DNA of 64,000 nucleotides from an uncultured Parabacteroides sp. (GCF_902493135.1 NZ_CABUOD010000025.1:7241-71240); one strand, 5' to 3'. Positions 51,696-60,840 are shown, counted from the first letter of the stretch. Made by a program: numbers and translations. Notes: generated by a model from the letters alone, not told the origin.

Positions 51696-52688
51696 TCAGA
51701 AATCGCTGATCGTAGTGGAAATGCTCAGCATCATGGAAAGAGCCGATGGATGATATTTGGCTACGGAAACGCCTACATCGAACATCTTGATCCGCACACC
51801 GGCTCCACCCGAGAAACCGGCAAGGGCGTTCCCACCCTGCAATTTCATGTCCAATGCCGTTTTAGGATTATATCCTATGCCCAACCAAAAGTTGTCGGAA
51901 GGAACATAATCGACACCGATCACCAGATGCTTTACAAAGGATTTGAAAAAATTATCCCCCGTATATTCCTTGTCGTAATCGTCCACATAGTCGACCTTCC
52001 ACTTCGTCAGGTACTGCGCAGTAAGCGACAAGCGGATCGGCGCATGCGCCATCTGTTTGGTGATCCCCATCTGGATATCCCAGGGCATTTTCTGGCGTTC
52101 GTCCTCGTAGGCCTTCAATTGCGCCCCGATATTCTTGAAAGCAAAGCCGAAAGAAAATCCTTTCTCAGAATCATAATAGCTCAAGCCGGCATCGACAGCC
52201 AGGCCGATCGAGGTATAATCGCCGATACCCGAATACAGAAACTTCAACGAAGCCCCGCCCCGCCATCGCTCGGAAAGGTCATACGAGAAGAAACCGTTCA
52301 CACTGATGTCCTTTGCCGTAAAATCTCCCGTCGGAAGGCCTTCCTCCGACATTCCCCGTATCTTTCCCTGGCTGAAAAACGAAGCTCCCACACCCCAGGC
52401 GCCTTTTTCTTTGTATGCCTTGGTAAAGAGGGCACTGCCGACATTGATATCCGATATGTAATTCAGGTAATTCAGATTGACCATCTTATCCATCTCGGCT
52501 CCCAGCAAAGCGGGGTTGTGGAAAATCAGGGAAGGATCCCGTTCGATCAATGACATCGTATTGCCTCCCATCGCATTGGCTCTTGCCGAAGACGGATAGC
52601 GGAGAAAAGTATATCCGGTATCGCCGGTTTGCCCGGCAACAGCCTGTAACAGGAAGGAAAAGAAGAGTATAAATAGAATATTTCTCAT
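51696..52688 (-). CDS. porQ: Type IX secretion system outer-membrane protein PorQ
   Basis: 330 residues with a signal peptide (ending AVAGQ). The PorV/PorQ-type FadL-like barrel shows YTFLRYPSSARANAMGGNTMSLIERDPSLIFHNPALLG, GASFFSQGKIRGMSEEG, SLKFLYSGIGDYTSIGLAVDAGLSYY, and the terminal LSMMLSISTTISDF. Older annotations call it 'penicillin-binding protein'. PorQ is a component of the T9SS attachment complex, so the cell probably exports C-terminal-signal proteins. Adjacency to cmk and ispH on the same strand supports the assignment. A -7 TATCTTTG (52717-52710, minus) lies 22 bp upstream. Confidence 0.88.
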   Translation of the reverse strand: MRNILFILFFSFLLQAVAGQTGDTGYTFLRYPSSARANAMGGNTMSLIERDPSLIFHNPALLGAEMDKMVNLNYLNYISDINVGSALFTKAYKEKGAWGVGASFFSQGKIRGMSEEGLPTGDFTAKDISVNGFFSYDLSERWRGGASLKFLYSGIGDYTSIGLAVDAGLSYYDSEKGFSFGFAFKNIGAQLKAYEDERQKMPWDIQMGITKQMAHAPIRLSLTAQYLTKWKVDYVDDYDKEYTGDNFFKSFVKHLVIGVDYVPSDNFWLGIGYNPKTALDMKLQGGNALAGFSGGAGVRIKMFDVGVSVAKYHPSALSMMLSISTTISDF

Positions 52689-52865
52689 ATTTCTCAGGTA
52701 AAATGCCTACAAAGATAAATAAATGCAGAGATATACATCCCAATTACAGAAACGGGAAAAAGCCCAAAAAGGTATATGGGAGCTATTATTTTTATTCCCA
52801 GTCAAAAAAAAAGTAAAAATAGCGTATATTTAATACGAATTGTTCGGATTTAAAAAATAACTCCG

Positions 52866-52873
52866 TATATTTG
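52866..52873 (+). promoter_or_regulatory. -7 element for tonB
   Basis: TATATTTG 37 bp before the tonB start; ATTG at 52840-52843 is a weak -33 at 22-bp spacing. Confidence 0.5.
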
Positions 52874-52910
52874 TCGCAGAAGAAAAACACATCTTTAAAC
52901 ACTAAGAGAT

Positions 52911-53600
52911 ATGGAAGTTAAGAAATCACCGAAAGCGGACCTGGAAAAAGGTAAGACGATGGGTATCCTGATGGGTATGATCGTCGGACTTGCAGTACTG
53001 TTCGTTGGCTTCGAATGGAGCGACCGTGAAATCACAATCGTCCAGAATGAGGGCGTTGCTGATATCATCGCGGAAGAAGAAGTTGAAATCACGAGACCGG
53101 AGGACACGCCTCCCCCACCTCCTCCACCCCCAGCACCTGCTGTGGCAGAAGTATTAACCGTTGTAGAAGATGACGTCAAGTTGGATGATGTCGACATCGT
53201 TTCTTCGGAAGACGATGCCTCTTCGGCACAGGTTGAAGCTTATACTCCTCCCGCAGTAGTTGAAGAAGAAGAGGAATCCTCACAGCAGATTTTTACTGTT
53301 GTAGAAACAATGCCTGAATTCCCCGGCGGACAAGGCGCTTTGTTGCAATACCTGTCGAAATCAATCAAATATCCGGTTATTGCCCAGGAAAACGGTATTC
53401 AGGGTCGTGTATCCTGCTCGTTTGTGGTTAACAAAGACGGTTCCATCGTAGACGCAGAAGTTATCCGTGGTGTTGACCCGTCACTGGATAAAGAAGCCCT
53501 CCGTGTGATCAACGCCATGCCGAAATGGTCACCGGGTAAACAGAGAGGTAAACCCGTACGTGTTAAATACACAGTGCCTGTTACATTCAGACTGCAATAA
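52911..53600 (+). CDS. tonB: Energy transducer TonB
   Basis: 229 residues: cytoplasmic tail, one transmembrane helix (about 17-37, MGILMGMIVGLAVLFVGFEW), a periplasmic acidic/proline linker (IIAEEEVEITRPEDTPPPPPPPPAPAVAEVL) and the TonB C-terminal domain (FPGGQGALLQYLSKSIKYPVIAQENGIQGRVSCSFVV ... KWSPGKQRGKPVRVKYTVPVTFRLQ). It transmits ExbB/ExbD energy to SusC-type receptors such as the one at the left edge. The exbB-exbD-exbD genes lie 2.1 kb downstream. The linker shares two short blocks with the window's alpha-2-macroglobulin. Confidence 0.95.
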   Translation: MEVKKSPKADLEKGKTMGILMGMIVGLAVLFVGFEWSDREITIVQNEGVADIIAEEEVEITRPEDTPPPPPPPPAPAVAEVLTVVEDDVKLDDVDIVSSEDDASSAQVEAYTPPAVVEEEEESSQQIFTVVETMPEFPGGQGALLQYLSKSIKYPVIAQENGIQGRVSCSFVVNKDGSIVDAEVIRGVDPSLDKEALRVINAMPKWSPGKQRGKPVRVKYTVPVTFRLQ

Positions 53601-53618
53601 TAACATGTAAATAGTACG

Positions 53619-53647
53619 AAAAGGCTGCTTCCATCGCAGCCTTTTTT
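53619..53647 (+). terminator. Intrinsic terminator after tonB
   Basis: AAAAGGCTGC pairs with GCAGCCTTTT around a 7-base loop, ending in a run of T. Confidence 0.9.
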
Positions 53648-53664
53648 ATTTAAACAAAGATTCT

Positions 53665-54639
53665 ATGTTCGCATTTAATGATATCCTACAGAAGATAGAG
53701 CAGGAAATTGCTCAACTTCAATTCACCTGTCCTCCCAAAAGTCTATACGACCCGATCGAATACATACTTTCACTCGGTGGAAAAAGAATCCGTCCGGCAC
53801 TCGTATTAATGGCATGTAATCTATATCAGGAAAATATAGATGCAGCAATCAAGCCGGCCTTAGGACTTGAAGTATTCCACAACTTCACCCTTCTGCACGA
53901 CGACCTGATGGACGAAGCCGATAAAAGAAGAAACAAACCGACGGTCCATAAGGTATGGAACGCCAACACGGCCATCCTCTCAGGCGATGCCATGCTGATC
54001 GCGGCCTATCAACTGATCGGCGAAACCAAGTCCGAGGCATTAAAAGAGATATTGGACCTGTTCACCCGCACGGCACTTGAGATATGCGGCGGACAGCAGT
54101 ACGACATGGAGTTCGAATCGAGAACGGACGTAACGGAAGCGGAATATATCGAAATGATCCGGTTGAAAACAGCCGTACTGCTTGCCTGCGCCTTGAAGAT
54201 GGGAGCCATTATGGGAAATGCGCCGGAAGCCGATGCCGAAGCGCTGTATCAGTTCGGTATCAATATCGGCCTGGCTTTCCAATTGCAGGATGACCTGTTG
54301 GATGTTTACGGTGACACCGCCACTTTCGGCAAAAATATCGGAGGGGACATACTCTGCAACAAAAAGACATTCATGCTGATCAATGCATTCCGACTTGCTT
54401 CGGACGCCCAAAAAGCGGAACTGGACAGCTGGATCGGCAAAAAGACATTCGATCCGGCAGAGAAAATAGCCGCCGTAACAGCTATCTATGACCGCCTGCG
54501 GTTAAAAGAGTTGTCCGAAGAAAAAATACACACGTATTATGACCTGGCCATGAACTGCCTTGACTCGTTAAGCGTAGCTCCCGAAAAGCTAAACATACTG
54601 AAAGGAGTCAGCGCCCGTTTAATGAATCGCCAATCTTGA
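53665..54639 (+). CDS. Polyprenyl synthetase (trans-prenyl diphosphate synthase)
   Basis: 324 residues with both Asp-rich motifs: HDDLMDEADKRRNKPTVH (first DDxxD) and LQDDLLDVYGDTATFGKNIGGD (second). Also GGKRIRPALVLMACNLY and GGQQYDMEFE. It extends allylic diphosphates with IPP. The family includes solanesyl/octaprenyl synthases for menaquinone and shorter-chain enzymes; chain length cannot be read here. It is 1 bp from tatD downstream, so they form an operon. Confidence 0.93.
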   Translation: MFAFNDILQKIEQEIAQLQFTCPPKSLYDPIEYILSLGGKRIRPALVLMACNLYQENIDAAIKPALGLEVFHNFTLLHDDLMDEADKRRNKPTVHKVWNANTAILSGDAMLIAAYQLIGETKSEALKEILDLFTRTALEICGGQQYDMEFESRTDVTEAEYIEMIRLKTAVLLACALKMGAIMGNAPEADAEALYQFGINIGLAFQLQDDLLDVYGDTATFGKNIGGDILCNKKTFMLINAFRLASDAQKAELDSWIGKKTFDPAEKIAAVTAIYDRLRLKELSEEKIHTYYDLAMNCLDSLSVAPEKLNILKGVSARLMNRQS

Positions 54640-54640
54640 A

Positions 54641-55429
54641 ATGAAACTGATCGACACACACAACCACCTGTATTTGGAGGACTTTGATCCGGAGCAGGAA
54701 CAATTGGTCAGCGCGGCAAAAGAGTCGGGCATAGACGCCCTGCTCCTTCCGAATGTCGACACGGCCACCATCGGGAGGATGCATGATTTATGCGACCGCT
54801 ATCCGGATTTCGCCTACCCGATGATGGGATTGCACCCGACCAGCGTGGACGAAAACTATGCCAATAACTTGAAGGCGACAGAGGCATGGCTCGGAAAACG
54901 CGCCTATTGCGGAATCGGGGAAATTGGCATAGACTTGTATTGGGACAAAACATTCCTGAAGGAACAAAAAGAAGTATTCGAGGAACAACTCAGATGGAGC
55001 ATCGATCTCAATCTGCCGGTTGCCATCCATACCCGCGAGGCATACCCGGAAGTTTTCGACTCTTTATATAAGGTAGGAGCCGACATGCTCACCGGAGTCT
55101 TCCACAGTTTTACCGGTAATGAAGCAGAATTGGCTGAAATAAATAAACTAAAAAATTTCAAAATCGGAATAAATGGAGTGATTACATTTAAGAACTCCCG
55201 CCTATCGGAAATAATCCGTCAGACAGACATCGATAAAATAGTATTGGAAACAGACGCGCCTTACCTCGCTCCCGTCCCCTATCGGGGAAAAAGGAATGAG
55301 CCGGCCTATATCTGGAAAACGGCTGAAAAAGTAGCCCAGACCTATGGACTGACGCTCGAAAAGACCGTTGAAACAACACGGATAAATGCTCTAAAACTAT
55401 TTAAAATCGAGAATAAACCAATATCATGA
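54641..55429 (+). CDS. TatD-family metal-dependent hydrolase
   Basis: 262 residues, TIM-barrel amidohydrolase fold with metal ligands in DTHNHLYLEDF, GEIGIDLYW, AIHTREAYPE, FHSFTGNEAEL and LETDAPYLAP. TatD proteins are Mg2+-dependent DNases/hydrolases. It starts one base after the polyprenyl synthase stop. A tRNA-Ser follows on the same strand. Confidence 0.94.
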   Translation: MKLIDTHNHLYLEDFDPEQEQLVSAAKESGIDALLLPNVDTATIGRMHDLCDRYPDFAYPMMGLHPTSVDENYANNLKATEAWLGKRAYCGIGEIGIDLYWDKTFLKEQKEVFEEQLRWSIDLNLPVAIHTREAYPEVFDSLYKVGADMLTGVFHSFTGNEAELAEINKLKNFKIGINGVITFKNSRLSEIIRQTDIDKIVLETDAPYLAPVPYRGKRNEPAYIWKTAEKVAQTYGLTLEKTVETTRINALKLFKIENKPIS

Positions 55430-55512
55430 GATATTTTCGCGCGTATTCAAAATTTATCCGCCAGATATTGTGCATATATCAAGCAAAAACTATAGATTTG
55501 TGCACTGAAACG

Positions 55513-55541
55513 TTTGGATATGCGATTTTTTTCGTATTTTG
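55513..55541 (+). promoter_or_regulatory. tRNA-Ser promoter
   Basis: TTTG (55513-55516) and GTATTTTG (55534-55541), 17 bp apart, 32 bp before the tRNA. The -7 is off consensus at the TA. Confidence 0.5.
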
Positions 55542-55573
55542 CACCCGTTTTAGAAAAGCGGTGGCTTGTTTTT

Positions 55574-55661
55574 GGAGAGATGCTCGAGTGGTTGAAGAGG
55601 CACGCCTGGAAAGCGTGTAAACCCCTAAAGGGTTTCGCGGGTTCGAATCCCGCTCTCTCCG
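55574..55661 (+). tRNA. tRNA-Ser (anticodon GGA)
   Basis: 88 nt with a long variable arm. GGAGAGA (55574) pairs with TCTCTCC; the anticodon loop is CTGGAAA with CACGC/GCGTG stem; the T-loop is GGGTTCGAATCCC; discriminator G. CCA is not encoded. Confidence 0.97.
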
Positions 55662-55743
55662 CTTTAAGATACCATGACGATTATTAATAACAAAAAAATA
55701 AAAACAAATAAGAGAATTATTAATCTTAAAAATTAAACACACA

Positions 55744-56481
55744 ATGAAAAAGTATTTCGCAAAAACGTTCATGAGTTTATGTGCTCTTGGAATCTCTTCT
55801 GTAGCATTCGCGCAAGAAGCTACCGAAACCGCTGTTGAAGGTGGCATGTACCAGGCTTTGAAGACTAAGTTTATCGAAGGTGGTGCCGACTTCATGAGTT
55901 TGGTTGCTATCGCATTGATTTTCGGTTTGGCTTTCTGCTTGGAAAGAATTATCTATCTGAACTTGGCTGAAACTAACTCCAGCAAATTGCTGAAAGGTAT
56001 TGAAGAAGCTTTGGATAAAGGTGATGTAGAAGGCGCAAAAGCTATCGCTCGTGATACAAGAGGTCCTATCGCATCTATCGCTTATCAGGGTTTGATGAGA
56101 ATCGATCAGGGTATTGACGTTGTTGAAAAATCTATCGTTTCTTATGGTGGTGTTCAGGGTGGTCTTTTGGAAAAGAACATGTCTTGGATCACATTGTTTA
56201 TCGCAATGGCTCCGTCATTAGGATTCTTGGGAACTGTAGTAGGTATGATCATGGCGTTCGACAAAATCGAACAGGTTGGTGATATCAGCCCGATGGTTGT
56301 AGCAGGTGGTATGAAAGTGGCCTTGATCACAACTGTAGGTGGTTTGATCGTTGCACTGATCCTTCAGGTATTCTATAACTATTTGCTGAGCAAACTGGAA
56401 GCAATCCTGAACCAGATGGAAGATGCTTCTATCACATTGCTGGACTTAGTTATCAAATACAACCTTAAATTCAGAAAATAA
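55744..56481 (+). CDS. exbB: ExbB/TolQ/MotA-family proton channel
   Basis: 245 residues. An N-terminal signal-like helix (ending SVAFAQ) precedes three transmembrane helices: LVAIALIFGLAFCLERIIYL, ITLFIAMAPSLGFLGTVVGMIMAF and VALITTVGGLIVALILQVFYNYLL. The GFLGTVVGMI motif is typical. With ExbD it uses the proton gradient to energise TonB. First gene of a four-gene operon with a conserved extra membrane protein second. Confidence 0.95.
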   Translation: MKKYFAKTFMSLCALGISSVAFAQEATETAVEGGMYQALKTKFIEGGADFMSLVAIALIFGLAFCLERIIYLNLAETNSSKLLKGIEEALDKGDVEGAKAIARDTRGPIASIAYQGLMRIDQGIDVVEKSIVSYGGVQGGLLEKNMSWITLFIAMAPSLGFLGTVVGMIMAFDKIEQVGDISPMVVAGGMKVALITTVGGLIVALILQVFYNYLLSKLEAILNQMEDASITLLDLVIKYNLKFRK

Positions 56482-56490
56482 TAAACAACT

Positions 56491-56964
56491 ATGGCAGTTA
56501 CTAAAATTAGAAAAATGTCCAGTTGGACACTGCTGATAGTTTCACTTATCAGCCTTGTCGTACTGGGTCTGTTCTTCGGCGGAGGCGTATCGAATCCAGG
56601 CGAAGAAATGAAAGAATATGTAAATACCGGCTTGTTGATCAATTGGACAACAGGATTATTCTTTATCACGATTGCTTGCATGGTATTGTTTGCAATTTGG
56701 CAGTTTGTCACTTTATTGACATCAAATCCTAAAGCTGCTGTTACTTCATTGATTGTCGCAGTAGCTTTCATTGCAATGCTGTTCATAACTTATTCTATCG
56801 GAGATGCAACTCCGTTAGGAGGAATGAATGCCGATTCTCAAAAATATAACACAGCTGGTTGGCTGAAAATTACAGATATGTGGATTTGGTCTACAACAAT
56901 CCTGTTAGTGTTAATCGTTGCTTGTGTTGTTTGGGGTTCTGTAAAAAGAATGATCAGTAAATAA
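56491..56964 (+). CDS. Conserved membrane protein inside the exb operon
   Basis: 157 residues, four hydrophobic segments (about 11-30, 48-70, 82-102, 131-151) separated by short loops; the last loop reads YSIGDATPLGGMNADSQKYN. No enzyme motif. It starts 9 bp after exbB and precedes both exbD genes, so it probably associates with the Exb complex. I do not know a named family for it. Confidence 0.82.
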   Translation: MAVTKIRKMSSWTLLIVSLISLVVLGLFFGGGVSNPGEEMKEYVNTGLLINWTTGLFFITIACMVLFAIWQFVTLLTSNPKAAVTSLIVAVAFIAMLFITYSIGDATPLGGMNADSQKYNTAGWLKITDMWIWSTTILLVLIVACVVWGSVKRMISK

Positions 56965-56997
56965 TAGTAATAACGAATTTGATAAAACAAGAAAGAA

Positions 56998-57585
56998 ATG
57001 GGTAAGAAAAGAAAGACACCGGGTATCAATGGATCTTCTTCAGCCGATATTGCTTTCATGTTGCTTATCTTCTTCCTTATTACTACATCCATGGATACAG
57101 ATAAAGGTTTGGCAAGACGTTTGCCGCCTCCTATACCCAAAGATCAAAAGAAGGATGATGTTGAAGTTAACAAGAGAAACTTGCTGGTTGTATTGATCAA
57201 CAGCAACAACCAGATTCTCTGCGGCGACCAGTTCGTCGACATCAAGCAATTGAAAGACAAGGTTAAAGAGTTCATTGAAAATCCGTACAATGATGCGAAT
57301 AAGCCCGAAAAAACAGAAGAGGACGTTCCTTTCTTCGGAAAAGTAATGACCGCCAAAAAACACGTAATTTCTTTGCAGAATGACCGTGGTACTGAATATC
57401 AGGCTTACATCAGTGTTCAGAACGAATTGGCTAAAGCATATAATGAACTGCGTGATGATGTTTCCAAAAAGAAATTCGGAAAAGCATTCGCAGATCTGGA
57501 TGAAGAACAACAAAAGGCTGTGCAGCAGATTTATCCGCAAAAGATTTCTGAGGCAGAACCTAAAAATTATGGAGATAAGAAGTAA
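56998..57585 (+). CDS. exbD: ExbD/TolR-family protein 1
   Basis: 195 residues with the ExbD membrane anchor: INGSSSADIAFMLLIFFLITTSMDTDKGLARRLPPP, including the conserved membrane Asp in SADIAFML. A periplasmic alpha/beta domain follows (VVLINSNNQILCGDQFVDIKQLKDKVKEF). Longer than the second copy because of a C-terminal acidic/Gln-rich extension. Its stop codon shares a base with the next start (TAATG). Confidence 0.93.
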   Translation: MGKKRKTPGINGSSSADIAFMLLIFFLITTSMDTDKGLARRLPPPIPKDQKKDDVEVNKRNLLVVLINSNNQILCGDQFVDIKQLKDKVKEFIENPYNDANKPEKTEEDVPFFGKVMTAKKHVISLQNDRGTEYQAYISVQNELAKAYNELRDDVSKKKFGKAFADLDEEQQKAVQQIYPQKISEAEPKNYGDKK

Positions 57586-58052
57586 TGGGAAAGTTTAGTA
57601 AAGCGGGCGGACGTGAAATGCCCGAATTGAATACGTCATCATTACCTGACTTGGTGTTCGCTTTCTTGTTCTTCATCATGATGGTAACATCCATGCGTGA
57701 AGTAACATTGATGGTGCAATTCCGCGCTCCACAGGCTACTGAACTTCAGAAGCTGGAAAAAAAATCGTTGGTTACATTCATCTATGTTGGAAAGCCCAAT
57801 CAGGAATTTCAAGGAAAGATGGGTACTGAAGCCCGTTTGCAGTTGAATGATAAGTTCGCTGAAGTATCGGAAATTCAGGACTACATTGCTCAGGAAAAAT
57901 CCAGTATGAAAGAAGACGACCAGCCGTTTATGACAGTATCTATCAAGGCCGACAAGGATACCAAGATGGGACTGATCACAGATGTCAAGCAGGCGCTTCG
58001 TGAAGCATACGCATTGAAGATTAGTTATTCTGCCCGTCAGGCAGCTGACTGA
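57585..58052 (+). CDS. ExbD/TolR-family protein 2
   Basis: 155 residues, same fold: MPELNTSSLPDLVFAFLFFIMMVTSMREVTLMVQFRAP, with the membrane acid in LPDLVF, and a periplasmic domain ending LISY-type ALKISYSARQ. Two ExbD paralogues in one operon suggest a heteromeric ExbD complex. Ends the operon before a strong bidirectional terminator. Confidence 0.93.
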   Translation: MGKFSKAGGREMPELNTSSLPDLVFAFLFFIMMVTSMREVTLMVQFRAPQATELQKLEKKSLVTFIYVGKPNQEFQGKMGTEARLQLNDKFAEVSEIQDYIAQEKSSMKEDDQPFMTVSIKADKDTKMGLITDVKQALREAYALKISYSARQAAD

Positions 58053-58062
58053 TCTCAGGATA

Positions 58063-58110
58063 TACAATAAAAAAGGGCGAGGTTAGAAAACTTCGCCCTT
58101 TTTTATTGTA
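58063..58110. terminator. Bidirectional terminator between exbD and GNAT genes
   Basis: 18-bp perfect arms (58063-58080 and 58093-58110) containing AAAAAAGGGCGA and its complement, with T-tracts on both strands. Confidence 0.93.
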
Positions 58111-58123
58111 TTCCAGTTGCCAA

Positions 58124-58678
58124 TTAAAGCCCCTTTACCCCATATACATTCTCGTGCAGACAACTCTTCACCTGCTCAAAGGAATGTTCCAAACCAACAT
58201 CACCGTATGTCATAAGTCGCATTTCCAACCACTCTCCACCATTCCGGTAAGGAGGCTGGCAATAGACGTGATCATCCAATTTAAAGCCCAGCCGCTCATA
58301 GAAACCTATTCTTCGCTTACTCATTTCATCAGCAGGCATTTCTACTTCTAAAACAACCGGAGTCCCACAGAAAGCTAAAAACTGCTTCATAGCCTCAGCG
58401 CCTATCCCACCATTACGGGCAGCCGGATCAATCGCAAAATGTTCAGCATAAGTATAACCATCAAAAAGCCATCCGGTAATGAAACCGACATACTGAGCAC
58501 CTCTTGACAAAGCATATACAATAAACCTCGGCTCATCCTGAATCAAACGACGGACAAGTGCAAAATCACGACGTTCCACTTCCGGAAAAGATTCCGTATA
58601 TGTTTTCTCTATCAAATCTAATACCGGATCTGAAAAATCTTTTACAGACCTACATTCTACTACTGATTGTAAACTCAT
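58124..58678 (-). CDS. GNAT-family N-acetyltransferase
   Basis: 184 residues with a central GNAT core: YVGFITGWLF, the acetyl-CoA loop FAIDPAARNGGIGAEAMKQFLAF (R/Q-x-x-G-x-G/A), and IGFYERLGFKLDD. Substrate unknown. Divergent from the Lrp regulator gene. Confidence 0.88.
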   Translation of the reverse strand: MSLQSVVECRSVKDFSDPVLDLIEKTYTESFPEVERRDFALVRRLIQDEPRFIVYALSRGAQYVGFITGWLFDGYTYAEHFAIDPAARNGGIGAEAMKQFLAFCGTPVVLEVEMPADEMSKRRIGFYERLGFKLDDHVYCQPPYRNGGEWLEMRLMTYGDVGLEHSFEQVKSCLHENVYGVKGL

Positions 58679-58769
58679 AAAACTATAAAATTGAAGATTA
58701 TTATTACCAAAGGAACTTACAAACTAAAATATTCCACTAAAAAATAGAGATTAATCATTAGAGATTATT

Positions 58770-58777
58770 TATATTTG
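58770..58777 (+). promoter_or_regulatory. -7 element for the Lrp-family regulator
   Basis: TATATTTG, 50 bp before the start. A direct repeat of GAGATTA lies just upstream (58746 and 58761), a possible autoregulatory site. Confidence 0.45.
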
Positions 58778-58827
58778 TATTAAGATTATAAGAACTGATT
58801 ATATAGATATACAAATATACATAAATT

Positions 58828-59301
58828 ATGGCACACCATCAACTGGATGAACTTGACGAGAAGATATTAAAACTAATCATAGGCAATGCCCGTATGCCTT
58901 TCCTCGAAGTTGCACGGGAGTGTAATGTATCGGGTGCAGCAATACACCAGCGCATACAAAAACTCACCAACCTGGGCGTAATCAAAGGATCCGAATTTAT
59001 CGTCGACAATACAAAAGTAGGCTATGAAACTTGTGCATACATGGGCTTGTTCCTCAAATCTCCCGGACAATTTCCATCGGTTACGGAAGCTCTGAAGGAA
59101 ATCCCGGAAGTGGTTGAATGTCATTACACGACAGGACAATATGACTTATTCATAAAGATATATGCGAAAAATAATCAGCATTTGTTAAGCATTATCCATA
59201 ATAAACTTCAACCGTTAGGCCTTGCCCGAACCGAATCGCTGATCTCTTTCAAAGAAGCGTTCAAACGGCAAATCCCAATCGACTTGGAAGATGAAGATTA
59301 A
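58828..59301 (+). CDS. Lrp/AsnC-family transcriptional regulator
   Basis: 157 residues: N-terminal HTH (LDELDEKILKLIIGNARMPFLEVARECNVSGAAIHQRIQKLTNLGVIKGSEFIVD) and a C-terminal RAM domain (CAYMGLFLKSPGQFPSVTEALKEIPEVVECHYTTGQYDLFIKIYAKN). These regulators form octamers that sense amino acids. It may control the divergent GNAT gene or act globally; no operator proven. Confidence 0.93.
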   Translation: MAHHQLDELDEKILKLIIGNARMPFLEVARECNVSGAAIHQRIQKLTNLGVIKGSEFIVDNTKVGYETCAYMGLFLKSPGQFPSVTEALKEIPEVVECHYTTGQYDLFIKIYAKNNQHLLSIIHNKLQPLGLARTESLISFKEAFKRQIPIDLEDED

Positions 59302-59303
59302 AT

Positions 59304-59347
59304 AAAAAACTCCGCATAGTCCTCTGATGTTCTATGCGGAGTTTTTT
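59304..59347. terminator. Bidirectional terminator between the Lrp gene and asnS
   Basis: AAAAAACTCCGCATAG (59304-59319) pairs with CTATGCGGAGTTTTTT (59332-59347). Confidence 0.93.
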
Positions 59348-59366
59348 ATTTTTCAATTTCATGAAA

Positions 59367-60773
59367 TTAGAAATCTGCATTCTTCGGTGTACGCGGGAAA
59401 GGAATCACGTCGCGAATGTTTGTCATACCTGTCACAAACAACAGCAAACGTTCGAATCCCAAGCCAAAACCGGAATGAGGAACTGTACCGAAGCGGCGAG
59501 TATCCAGATACCACCACATATCCTTCATCGGAATCCCCATTTCATTGATGCGGTTCAGCAGTTTGTCATAGTCGGCTTCACGTTCGGAACCACCAATAAT
59601 CTCACCGATTTTCGGGAACAATACATCCATCGCACGAACCGTCTTGCCATCCTCATTCTGCTTCATATAGAAAGCTTTGATCTCTTTCGGATAGTCAGTC
59701 AGGATTACCGGACGTTTGAAATGGTCCTCAACCAGGAAACGTTCATGCTCTGAAGCCAGGTCGACACCCCAATATACCGGGAACTCAAACGTATGACCTT
59801 TGGCAACGGCCTCTTCCAGAATCTTGATTCCTTCCGTATAAGGCAAACGGACAAAATCGTCTTTCAGCACTCCCTGCAGACGTTCGATCAAACCTTTATC
59901 GAACATATCATTCAAGAATTTGATATCGTCCATACAGTTGTCCAAAGCCCATTGTACGCAATACTTGATGAACTCTTCTGCCAACTGCATATTGTCCAAG
60001 ATATCGTTAAAAGCCACTTCCGGTTCAATCATCCAAAACTCGGCCAAGTGGCGCGGCGTATTGGAGTTTTCTGCACGGAAAGTCGGACCGAATGTATAAA
60101 TCTGTCCCAAAGCTGTAGCGGCCAATTCACCTTCCAACTGTCCGGAAACAGTCAAGCTCGCTTGTTTGCCGAAGAAATCGTTATCATAAATGATCGATCC
60201 GTTTTCATCCTTCTTCAGATCGTACAGGTTCATGGTCGTCACTTGGAACATCTGGCCTGCACCTTCACAGTCGGAAGCAGTGATCAGCGGTGTATGGAAA
60301 TAGAAGAACCCTCTGTCATGGAAAAATTTATGAATGGCATAAGCCATGTTATGACGAATGCGGAACACTGCACCGAATGTATTCGTACGTGGACGGAGAT
60401 GAGCGATCTCACGCAGGAACTCCATCGAATGGCCTTTCTTCTGCAAAGGATAAGTATTCGGATCGGCAGAACCGTAAATTTCTATTTCAGTAGCCTGGAT
60501 CTCCACATTCTGGCCTTTCCCCTGCGACTGCACCAACGTACCGTTTACACTGATGCTCGCACCTGTTGTTATCGGCTTCAGAAATTCTTCGCCCAGCTTA
60601 TCCACGTCTACAACGATCTGAACATTATTTATTGTAGAACCGTCATTGAGGGCTATGAAACTAACCTGTTTACTACCACGGCGGGTACGCACCCACCCTT
60701 TTACGTTAACGGTCGTGCCGAAAGCATCGCTTTTCAGTACGTCTACAATCTTTGTTCTTTTAATTGCTTCCAT
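59367..60773 (-). CDS. asnS: Asparaginyl-tRNA synthetase
   Basis: 468 residues, class II synthetase: OB-fold anticodon domain (VNVKGWVRTRRGSKQVSFIALNDGSTINNVQIVVD), motif 2 region FGPTFRAENSNTPRHLAEFWMIEPE and motif 3 GFGLGFERLLLFVTGMTNIRDVIPFPR. The NTPRHLAEFWMIEPE stretch is typical of AsnS rather than AspS. It charges tRNA-Asn. Confidence 0.95.
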   Translation of the reverse strand: MEAIKRTKIVDVLKSDAFGTTVNVKGWVRTRRGSKQVSFIALNDGSTINNVQIVVDVDKLGEEFLKPITTGASISVNGTLVQSQGKGQNVEIQATEIEIYGSADPNTYPLQKKGHSMEFLREIAHLRPRTNTFGAVFRIRHNMAYAIHKFFHDRGFFYFHTPLITASDCEGAGQMFQVTTMNLYDLKKDENGSIIYDNDFFGKQASLTVSGQLEGELAATALGQIYTFGPTFRAENSNTPRHLAEFWMIEPEVAFNDILDNMQLAEEFIKYCVQWALDNCMDDIKFLNDMFDKGLIERLQGVLKDDFVRLPYTEGIKILEEAVAKGHTFEFPVYWGVDLASEHERFLVEDHFKRPVILTDYPKEIKAFYMKQNEDGKTVRAMDVLFPKIGEIIGGSEREADYDKLLNRINEMGIPMKDMWWYLDTRRFGTVPHSGFGLGFERLLLFVTGMTNIRDVIPFPRTPKNADF

Positions 60774-60840
60774 GTTTATATTTTTATTCTTAAGTAATCA
60801 AAACAAGTTAGCCGGCTTTTCCAACCGGCTAAACTCTATA

